Shown: positions 1 through 7,575 of the stretch, in pieces
How the letters are laid out: every line of letters starts with the position of its first letter
Position numbering within the stretch: position 1 is the first letter of the stretch
Origin: Pseudomonas citronellolis
GTDB lineage: Bacteria; Pseudomonadota; Gammaproteobacteria; Pseudomonadales; Pseudomonadaceae
NCBI RefSeq assembly: GCF_900112375.1
Contig: NZ_FOLS01000024.1
Location: 62,001-126,000, forward strand
Length of the DNA stretch: 64,000 nt
Reading direction: 5' to 3'
The notes under the pieces: generated by a model
Databases searched by the model: none
What the model saw: the letters and a program-made list of their open reading frames with translations, nothing else
What the model was told of the DNA's origin: nothing
Position numbers and translations under genes: made by a program

Positions 1-1
1 G

Positions 2-280
2 CACTACGTGCGCATCAAGTGCAGCCACTGCCGACAGAGCAAGGGCCTGTTCTACCTGTCGGAGCAGAGCGACAGCCGCGAGGTCATCCATGCCCCGCTG
101 CGCGCCGAGGTCTGCCCCAACTGCCAGGCCTACCTCAAGCAGTGCTACCTGGAGCACGACGAAGCCACCGAGCCCCAGGCCGACGACCTCGCCAGCCTGG
201 CCCTGGACATCCGCCTGGCCGAGGAAGGCTACCTGCGCAGCGCGCCCAACCTGCTGCTGTCCCCCGGCGGCGCAGACTGA
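2..280 (+). CDS. fdhE: FdhE, formate dehydrogenase accessory protein (3' part only)
   Basis: The frame is open from the first base, so only the C-terminal ~92 residues are in the window. FdhE is a cytoplasmic rubredoxin-like protein needed for formate dehydrogenase biogenesis. What is seen: one CxxC pair (CSHC), a second pair (CPNC) followed by AYLKQ, and the acidic DDLASLALD segment, all typical of the FdhE C-terminal zinc/iron-binding lobe. It is followed at about 95 bp by selA and selB, which fits a formate-dehydrogenase/selenocysteine locus: fdn-type structural genes are expected upstream, outside the window. An in-frame GTG at position 8 is not the real start. Confident on family; the N-terminus cannot be judged. 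Confidence 0.9.
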   Translation, partial: HYVRIKCSHCRQSKGLFYLSEQSDSREVIHAPLRAEVCPNCQAYLKQCYLEHDEATEPQADDLASLALDIRLAEEGYLRSAPNLLLSPGGAD

Positions 281-301
281 CCTAGACTGCATCCAGACCC
301 C

Positions 302-340
302 CGTAGGATGGGTTGAGGAGCCCGCGACGATACCCATCGC
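302..340. repeat. REP family B half-site
   Basis: A copy of the family whose core is GTAGGATGGGTTGAG followed by CGATACCCATC. It sits in the fdhE-selA gap. Better-preserved or paired copies occur near 5490, 5970-6045, 19365-19439 and 52874-52947. Confidence 0.7.
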
Positions 341-375
341 CTCCCCAACCCTCGAAGCACCAGACAGGACCGCGC

Positions 376-1778
376 ATGACCTCCGCCCGCCTGCCCTCCA
401 TCGACCGCCTGCTGCGCAGCCCGGCCTGCGCCCCGCTGCAACAGCGCTACGGCCGCGAAGCCCTGCTCGGCACCCTGCGCGACCTGCTCGACGAACTGCG
501 CGAGCCGGCCCGCCACGGCCAGCTCGCCGCCGTGGAACTGAGCGAAGCGGTGCTCGCCGGCCGCGCCGGCGAACGCCTGGCCGCGCACCACGCCAGCCGT
601 GTGCGGCGGGTGTTCAACCTCACCGGCACCGTGCTGCACACCAACCTCGGCCGCGCCCTGCTGCCGGAAGAAGCCATCGAAGCCATCACAATGGCTGCGC
701 GCTACCCGCTGAACCTCGAATTCGACCTGGCCAGCGGCAGGCGTGGCGACCGCGACGACCTCATCACCGGGCTGATCCGCGAGCTGACCGGCGCCGAGGC
801 GGTCACCGTGGTCAACAACAACGCCGCCGCCGTGCTGCTGGCGCTCAACAGCCTGGGCGCGCGCAAGGAAGGCATCATCTCGCGCGGCGAACTGATCGAG
901 ATCGGCGGTGCCTTCCGCATCCCCGACATCATGGCCCGCGCCGGGGTGAAACTGGTCGAGGTCGGCACCACCAACCGCACCCACGCCAAGGACTACGAAG
1001 CCGCCATCGGCCCGCGCAGCGGTTTGCTCATGCGCGTGCACACCAGCAACTACAGCGTGCAGGGCTTCACCGCCAGCGTCGCCACCCGCGACCTCGCCGG
1101 CATCGCCCATGCCCACGGCTTGCCGCTGCTGGAAGACCTGGGCAGCGGCACCCTGGTGGACCTGACGCGCTGGGGCCTGCCCAAGGAACCGACCGTGCAG
1201 GAGGCCCTGAAGGACGGCGCCGACATCGTCACCTTCAGCGGCGACAAACTTCTCGGCGGCCCCCAGGCCGGGCTGATTCTCGGCAGCAAGGAGCTGATCG
1301 GGCGGATCAAGAAGAACCCGCTCAAGCGCGCCCTGCGCGTGGACAAGCTGACCCTCGCCGCGCTGGAAGCCGTGCTCGGCCTGTACCGCGACCCCGACCG
1401 CCTGGCCGAACGCCTCACCACCCTGCGCCTGCTCAGCCGCCCGCAAGCCGACATCCAGGCCCAGGCCGTGCGCCTGGCGCCGCTGCTCGCCGCGCAACTG
1501 GGCGCCGGCTGGACGGTAAGCGCGGAAGCCGCCCTGGGCATGATCGGCAGCGGCGCCCAGCCGGTGGCACGCCTACCCAGCGCCGCCCTGGCCCTTCGCC
1601 CGCAAAGCAACAAACGCCTGCGCGGCCGCGCCCTGCGCGAACTGGAAGAACGCCTGCGCGGCCTGCCGATCCCGGTGCTCGGGCGCATCGACGACGACAC
1701 CCTGTGGCTCGACCTGCGCCAGCTCGACGACGAGGCCGCCTTCCTCGCGCAACTGCCGCTGCTGGCGGAGGGCGAGGC

Positions 1779-1782
<4 letters not shown>
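376..1782 (+). CDS. selA: SelA, L-seryl-tRNA(Sec) selenium transferase
   Basis: PLP enzyme that converts seryl-tRNA(Sec) to selenocysteinyl-tRNA(Sec) using selenophosphate; cytoplasmic homodecamer. The protein has 468 residues, the usual bacterial SelA length. Visible: N-terminal SIDRLL segment, the [14 protein letters not shown] stretch, and the PLP-lysine motif [12 protein letters not shown] with K291 as the Schiff-base lysine. I chose the ATG at 376 (MTSARLP) because the family aligns from here; an upstream in-frame ATG at 313 lies in repeat DNA and is unlikely. The stop overlaps the TTG start of selB, so the two are translationally coupled. Its product is consumed with selB and the tRNA gene selC at 4585. 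Confidence 0.97.
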
Positions 1783-3710
<1,928 letters not shown>

Positions 3711-3833
3711 GTGCCGCCATCATGGTGATCACCAAGACTGCAGGCCAATGGCGGCAAGGCAGGTCTGATTGCTCAAAAAAGCAGCAGCGCTTACCATGGT
3801 GAGCATTGCAATCCCCGTTTCAGGAGGGATTTT

Positions 3834-4004
3834 ATGGTGATGCACCTTGTTGGCCGGCCCGCGGCCAAACCTACCGGCAAGCCCAAGCCCAGGACCAAGA
3901 AAGGCGCGCGTGATCCGCTCGCGGTCGTGGAACAGGCCGCGCGTGCCGGGGACGCCCAATATCAATACTTTGTCGAGACCGGGAAGCTTCCGGACTCTAA
4001 GTGA
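3834..4004 (+). CDS. small basic protein upstream of YafO-like toxin, candidate antitoxin
   Basis: A 56-residue ORF starting ATG at 3834 behind a strong Shine-Dalgarno (CAGGAGGG at 3821-3828). The N-terminal half is very basic and proline-rich (KPTGKPKPRTKKGARD); the C-terminal half, DPLAVVEQAARAGDAQYQYF, looks helical. It ends 6 bp before the GTG start of the next gene. Order, spacing and size fit an antitoxin of a type II toxin-antitoxin pair. I do not recognise the family: it is not visibly the Phd/YefM-type YafN found beside YafO in E. coli. Role as antitoxin is inferred from the neighbour; the ORF itself is well supported by ribosome binding site and spacing. Confidence 0.7.
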   Translation: MVMHLVGRPAAKPTGKPKPRTKKGARDPLAVVEQAARAGDAQYQYFVETGKLPDSK

Positions 4005-4010
4005 GGTTGC

Positions 4011-4445
4011 GTGTCGATTGCGCGAGTCTTCGTAACCGACAGCTTCATGAACCTCCCCGCCTGGCACGACCTGTACGTCGATTTCTACAACCTGAAGGTC
4101 TGCGATATTCATCCGTCCCATTGGGGGCGTGATGCCTCTCTTTGGCAGGTGCCTTTCGGCCATGTCCAGTTGACCGATAGCCGAGTGGTCCTGCTGCGCT
4201 GGAGCAAAATCGGCGATCCCTTCAAACGCACCGTGAAAGACAGCGAGTCGGAGCATGACCTGTGGCTGCTCTATGCGCAGGACCTCCCGGAAAACCGTTA
4301 TTTGATGCTGTCCGTATTCGGCCCTCATGCGCATAAGGACTCGCGCTTCCAAAGCTACATCCGCACATTGAAAGTGGATATAGTCGATCCCTGGCTGGAT
4401 GGCAGGCTTCATTGCTTCGAGCCGCCGGAAGACTATGAGCCGTGA
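4011..4445 (+). CDS. YafO-like type II toxin (mRNA interferase family)
   Basis: A 144-residue protein resembling E. coli YafO, a ribosome-dependent mRNA interferase. Shared landmarks: GRDA near residue 40, then a central strand pair, a DPFKRT segment followed by SEHDLWLLYAQ (YafO: NDEAHLVYCQG), and a C-terminal LSVFGPHAHKDSR (YafO: IAILKPEPHKLARD) followed by a helical tail. The GTG start at 4011 has GAGG at 4003-4006 and follows the candidate antitoxin by 6 bp; an ATG at 4047 is an alternative. Base composition is visibly less GC-rich than selB. The pair lies between selB and selC, a plausible accessory insertion beside a tRNA gene. Family call is moderately strong; activity is untested. Confidence 0.72.
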   Translation: MSIARVFVTDSFMNLPAWHDLYVDFYNLKVCDIHPSHWGRDASLWQVPFGHVQLTDSRVVLLRWSKIGDPFKRTVKDSESEHDLWLLYAQDLPENRYLMLSVFGPHAHKDSRFQSYIRTLKVDIVDPWLDGRLHCFEPPEDYEP

Positions 4446-4584
4446 TTGAAATGGCCGTTGCTCTTGATGGAAGAAACGGCATCGCTGTTCTGGGCAGTGA
4501 TGCGTCCAGGGATTTTCGACACTTCTTCGACACTCCACCGGAGTCGGCAACGGAAGCTGGCGAAAACGCCTTGTAGATCGATAT

Positions 4585-4680
4585 GGAAGGCAATCACGCC
4601 CGGTGGCGTGGCCGGGCTTCAAACCCGGTGGGGGACGGCAGCCGTTCCTGGGTGAGTTCGACTCTCACTGCCTTCCGCCA
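4585..4680 (+). tRNA. selC: tRNA-Sec (anticodon UCA)
   Basis: A 96-nt tRNA including encoded CCA. Acceptor stem of 8 bp (GGAAGGCA with TGCCTTCC), discriminator G, anticodon loop CTTCAAA with anticodon TCA, a long variable arm (GGGGGACGGCAGCCGTTCCT region) and T-loop GTTCGACTC. The 8-bp acceptor, long variable arm and UCA anticodon identify selenocysteine tRNA. It reads in the same direction as selA and selB but is separated from them by the toxin-antitoxin pair. Confidence 0.97.
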
Positions 4681-4717
4681 ATTCCCTCCGATTATTCTGT
4701 CTTCGCTGCGATAACTT

Positions 4718-4987
4718 TCAGGTTTCGCTGGCTGGCGTCTCGTCGTCGATTACTTGCAGGCTGTGGATATCGCTCCATAGCAATTCTTCCGGAAAGCGTC
4801 GTGGGTCTTTTGGATCGCGGACCAGGAAGTAGGGGCGTTCATCCTCCAGCGTCAGTGCTACCCCTACGATGCGCACGCGGTAGCTTTCCCGGTAGGGTGC
4901 CTCATGCAGGGGAACGTCCACATCGATGGTCTTGCCCAACATAGCCATGGCAGTAGAAGCGTCGAATTTGATCATCGCGAATTTCAT
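4718..4987 (-). CDS. hypothetical protein, 89 aa
   Basis: A soluble 89-residue protein beginning MKFAMIKFDAS; a second in-frame ATG (MIKFDAS) is possible. It contains ESYRVRIVGVALTLEDERPYFLV, which looks like a small beta-barrel strand pattern, and ends in an acidic tail. No family recognised. It runs convergent to selC with only 37 bp between them, so the two share a 3' border. Confidence 0.6.
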   Translation of the reverse strand: MKFAMIKFDASTAMAMLGKTIDVDVPLHEAPYRESYRVRIVGVALTLEDERPYFLVRDPKDPRRFPEELLWSDIHSLQVIDDETPASET

Positions 4988-5073
4988 CCGTGAGATGCCT
5001 AGTGCGACCAGGCTGTGAGTACTTCCACATGCTCAGCCTTTACTGCACTATGCGAGGTGGTGTTTTGATTTAA

Positions 5074-5127
5074 CTCGAGTCAATTTAGCTCTAGTCGAAA
5101 TTGATCTTATTTGGCTTGAGTCATTTT
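5074..5127. promoter_or_regulatory. three CTYKAGTC-type direct repeats upstream of HTH gene
   Basis: Three related sites: CTCGAGTCAATTT (5074-5086), CTCTAGTCGAAAT (5089-5101) and CTTGAGTCATTTT (5115-5127), starts 15 and 26 bp apart, in an AT-rich promoter region. They end 28 bp before the ATG of the small HTH gene and could be its autoregulatory operators. A similar CTTGAGTCAAGTT occurs near 7072. Confidence 0.4.
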
Positions 5128-5155
5128 GGCTATAGCATATATAGATGAATTTCTT

Positions 5156-5452
5156 ATGATCAAAGAGCGCGTCATAACCATTCTCTCGTGGACAGACATA
5201 CGTCTCCCCAAGCTTGAGGAAATGACAGGCATTAGCCGGTACACCTGGAGCAACCTGAAGAACCCTTCGAAAAACCGGGAGATCAAGGAAGAGGAAATCC
5301 TGGCCATCGCCAAGGTATTTCCTCAGTTTCGCTGGTGGATTTTGACGGGGGAGGTAATGCCAGAGATTGGCCAGACGAGCCCTGGCTATGAAGAGGAGGG
5401 GGCTGATCGAAGCTCCTCTCCTGGGGCGTGCGCGGGCTCATCCGACTCGTAA
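5156..5452 (+). CDS. small XRE-like helix-turn-helix protein
   Basis: From the ATG at 5156 the product has 98 residues (MIKERVITILSW). Residues about 12-60 look like a phage-type helix-turn-helix: LPKLEEMTGISRYTWSNLKN, then EEEILAIAKVFPQFRWWILTGE, which matches the end of many small XRE-type regulators (PQYRWWLLTG). The C-terminal tail is Ser/Gly-rich and probably disordered. A TTG at 5126 in frame would add 10 residues but falls inside the repeat array upstream. The gene and its promoter are clearly AT-richer than the surroundings, a sign of horizontal acquisition. No partner gene is visible. Confidence 0.65.
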   Translation: MIKERVITILSWTDIRLPKLEEMTGISRYTWSNLKNPSKNREIKEEEILAIAKVFPQFRWWILTGEVMPEIGQTSPGYEEEGADRSSSPGACAGSSDS

Positions 5453-5489
5453 GGAGGCCGGCTGGGAACGAACGTTTGGCTGCCGCACC

Positions 5490-5545
5490 CGTAGGATGGC
5501 GTTGAGCGCAGCGATACCCATCATTGGCGGCATGGGCTCACGTTC
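5490..5545. repeat. REP family B copy
   Basis: GTAGGATGGCGTTGAGCGCAG followed by CGATACCCATC; the right partner is degenerate. It lies in the gap between the HTH gene and the convergent excalibur gene. Confidence 0.7.
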
Positions 5546-5577
5546 TGGCCTGGCGTTGGTTGCCCGGCCCAATCACG

Positions 5578-5907
5578 CTACATCCTACACCACTGCTCCT
5601 CGCAGGGAATCCCGTCGCCGTCCCCATCCATCTTCATTCCCGGGCAACTGCGCAGAAACGCCTTGGCCTCGGCGCAGGAGGTCATTTGCGAGCAGTACTT
5701 GCGGCCATCGCAGCGGACATCGAGAGCAGGGCTGGCGGGTGTGGTGTTTGCCGCCGGCGGCATCAGGTCGGTGGTCGGTTCGTCGGTATCTTCCGCGACG
5801 CTCATCGGAGCCGGCTTTGAGCGGGAGAAATGGTTCTGCCAGGACGGGTTGTCCATGTACTGCCAGGCGAGCAGGGCGAGGGCGATCAGCAGAATCCATT
5901 TCTTCAT
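5578..5907 (-). CDS. excalibur calcium-binding domain protein
   Basis: A 109-residue protein with an N-terminal hydrophobic segment (WILLIALALLAWQYM) that is a signal or membrane anchor, a low-complexity Pro/Ala/Thr linker, and a C-terminal excalibur domain. The domain shows RCDGRKYCSQMTSCAEAKAFL and the EF-hand-like loop DGDGDGIPCE, with four cysteines. Excalibur domains occur at the C-terminus of surface proteins and nucleases; here no nuclease domain is present, so the protein is probably periplasmic and Ca-binding of unknown role. The ATG at 5907 was chosen over a GTG at 5916. Flanked on both sides by REP family B. Confidence 0.85.
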   Translation of the reverse strand: MKKWILLIALALLAWQYMDNPSWQNHFSRSKPAPMSVAEDTDEPTTDLMPPAANTTPASPALDVRCDGRKYCSQMTSCAEAKAFLRSCPGMKMDGDGDGIPCEEQWCRM

Positions 5908-5969
5908 GAGGTTCACCGAGTCCTGGGGGATGGGCGGATTCTAGTGGCGAACCCGCAGGCATTGCACTG

Positions 5970-6045
5970 CGTAGGATGGCGTTGAGCGTAGCGATACACA
6001 TCACCGTGACCGCATGGGTATCGCTGGCGCTCAACCCATCCTACG
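5970..6045. repeat. REP family B inverted pair
   Basis: A full pair: the forward arm starts CGTAGGATGGCGTTGAGCG, the reverse arm ends CGCTCAACCCATCCTACG, with a ~10-bp centre. The last bases overlap the stop codon of the GrpB-family gene and may act as a bidirectional terminator. Confidence 0.8.
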
Positions 6046-6637
6046 TCCTGGCTCCCTGTGCCGATCCACCTGAGTCGCGGCCCTCTTGCAGGGCCTTGCC
6101 CAGTATCCGGGCCACCAACTCGTCCTTGCCTTGCGTGTAGGCCTCGCGGTCGGTGGGGAAGCGTTCTGCCAGTCGTTCCTTGAGGCTTTGGTATTCCGCC
6201 GCGTCCTGCGGATGGTTGCGCAGCCAGTTGCGGAAGATCAGGTGGCGGTCGGCGTCGGCCAGGTTCATGACGTGGACGTGGTGGGTTCTGCCCTGGCCCT
6301 GGGGCGGCATGCCCTTGACGAAGAACATCCGCTGCGGCGCCGGGTTGTCGCGCCAGTATTGGTAGCCGAGGGCTTCCAGTGGGGCGACCAGGCTTTGCCA
6401 GTCGGCGTCGGGCGGGGGCAGCAGGAGGATGTCGATGATCGGCTTGGCCTTCAGGCCGGGCACCGCCGTGCTGCCGAAGTGTTCGATCTTCAGGCCGGGC
6501 AGGGCCAGGGCGCTGGCGATGGCGTCGGCTTCCTCGGCGAAGCGCCGGGGCCAGTCCGGGTTGGCTTCTGCCAGTTCGATGCGGTGGGCTTCGGCGTTGC
6601 TCCAGCGTTGGCCGTCGAAGGTGGGGGGCTGGATCAT
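6041..6637 (-). CDS. GrpB / UPF0157 family nucleotidyltransferase-fold protein
   Basis: A 198-residue protein of the GrpB family. Seen: VEL-type start IELAEANPDWPRRFAEEA, the hallmark IEHFGSTAVPGLKAKPIIDILL (GS and DxL of the nucleotidyltransferase fold, about residues 51-72), a HHVHVM motif near 119, and NWLRNHPQDAAEYQSLK in the C-terminal part. The biochemical role of the family is not established; it is often annotated as a dephospho-CoA-kinase-like or nucleotidyltransferase protein. Complete and intact, unlike the shrunken second copy at 10104-10362. Confidence 0.9.
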   Translation of the reverse strand: MIQPPTFDGQRWSNAEAHRIELAEANPDWPRRFAEEADAIASALALPGLKIEHFGSTAVPGLKAKPIIDILLLPPPDADWQSLVAPLEALGYQYWRDNPAPQRMFFVKGMPPQGQGRTHHVHVMNLADADRHLIFRNWLRNHPQDAAEYQSLKERLAERFPTDREAYTQGKDELVARILGKALQEGRDSGGSAQGART

Positions 6638-7019
6638 GGGGTGTCCTGGCTGAGGGGCTGTCGTTCGACGTTCGGGCCGGTGCGCAGGTTCATCGTCGTT
6701 GTTAGGGCTTCTTCCTTTGTTCCTTGATTCGGTGGCGCTTGTGCTGAAGTCGGCAGTGGTGATGCCTGCCTTCTCCGCAACCTGACGGGCGACAGCGATG
6801 AGGTCTCCTCAATCTTCGGCAGTAGAGTAATTGTTCAGCAGAACGATACCGATGACACCGGTGTTGTAGCGCACCAGGCTCGATCCCTGTGGAGCGCGTG
6901 GCCGAAGGGCTATGGAAGGCACCGCGGAAGCCGGCGATCGAGTAGCGACCGGGGCGGCAAGCTGCCGCCCCAGTGCGCGATGGCGTGGTTTCTTGGCAGT
7001 TGGGGAGGCAGCACAGATT
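6638..7019. other. intergenic stretch, possible decayed coding remnant
   Basis: No convincing intact gene. On the minus strand, positions about 6890-6730 encode SSLVRYNTGVIGIVLLNNY, a stop, then GDLIAVARQVAEKAGITTAD, which reads like a broken protein remnant with an internal stop. Family not recognised. Base composition is lower in GC than nearby genes. Confidence 0.35.
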
Positions 7020-7053
7020 ACACATATGATTTCCATATGGAAATCATATGTGT
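7020..7053. promoter_or_regulatory. 34-bp perfect palindrome, likely MarR operator
   Basis: Each half is ACACATATGATTTCCAT followed by its exact reverse complement. It lies 57 bp before the marR start in an AT-rich promoter region. MarR-family regulators usually bind imperfect palindromes near their own promoters, so an autoregulatory operator is the simplest reading; the size and perfection are unusual. Confidence 0.6.
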
Positions 7054-7078
7054 AAAATATACCTGAATCCACTTGAGT

Positions 7079-7100
7079 CAAGTTGCATTAAAGCAACTTG
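7079..7100 (+). promoter_or_regulatory. inverted repeat in marR leader
   Basis: Arms CAAGTTGC and GCAACTTG with a 6-nt centre (ATTAAA), ending 10 bp before the marR ATG. In mRNA it would form a hairpin over the expected ribosome binding site, which otherwise looks weak; alternatively it is a second operator. Confidence 0.45.
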
Positions 7101-7110
7101 TTGTATTTCC

Positions 7111-7575
7111 ATGACCACAGTTCAGCCCGACGAAGAACCCGGTGCTCTGGAGAATGCACTCTCGCACCTCCAGTGCATCCTCGTGGCGCGACGCACCCGC
7201 TACACGCCCGAGGCGGTGAGTTGGGCCCAGTACGACATTCTGGAACTGCTGCGCCTGCAAGGCCCCATGACACCCTCGCTGCTGGGTGACAAGTTGGGCG
7301 CGGCGCGTACCGGCATCTCCAAGTCCCTGCGCGTGCTCAAGGACCTCAAGTTGGTGGAGCAAATGCAGGGCGACGGGGACCGTCGCGAGCAGGTCACCGC
7401 GTTGACGCGGCGAGGGCGCGACTTCCTCGTGCGCGCCGCCACAGGCAGGCGCGACGCGGCACAGTGCGCCATGGCCGCGCTGACGCCCGGTGAGCAGGCC
7501 ATGTTTACGGAGCTTTGCGAGAAGGTCAGCGCGGCATTGACCGCGCATGACGCCGAACAGGAAACGCGCCCGTGA
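7111..7575 (+). CDS. MarR-family transcriptional regulator
   Basis: A 154-residue winged-helix regulator. The start ATG at 7111 gives MTTVQPDEEP; in-frame codons further upstream lie within the palindromic operator and are not used. Residues about 38-105 carry the winged helix: SWAQYDILELLRLQ, MTPSLLGDKLGAARTGISKS (recognition helix) and a wing GDGDRREQVTALTRRGRDFL typical of MarR. The C-terminal helix would form the dimer interface. The stop codon overlaps the GTG start of the UvrA-like gene (GTGA), implying translational coupling and joint control. Probably a repressor that responds to a small molecule handled by the downstream protein; the ligand is unknown. Confidence 0.9.
   Translation: MTTVQPDEEPGALENALSHLQCILVARRTRYTPEAVSWAQYDILELLRLQGPMTPSLLGDKLGAARTGISKSLRVLKDLKLVEQMQGDGDRREQVTALTRRGRDFLVRAATGRRDAAQCAMAALTPGEQAMFTELCEKVSAALTAHDAEQETRP

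Noticed and set aside
90-1778. Upstream extension of the selB frame through selA
   Set aside because: Arg/Pro-rich nonsense in frame with selB; SelB homology starts at 1779 with [14 protein letters not shown].
3729-4622. 297-codon minus-strand ORF opposite the YafO-like pair
   Set aside because: It overlaps a pair with good ribosome binding sites and family match, and also runs into selC.
6702-7081. Minus-strand ORFs of 107 and 90 codons upstream of marR
   Set aside because: One crosses the palindromic promoter; the only protein-like stretch (NTGVIGIVLLNNY) is broken by a stop, so at best a remnant.
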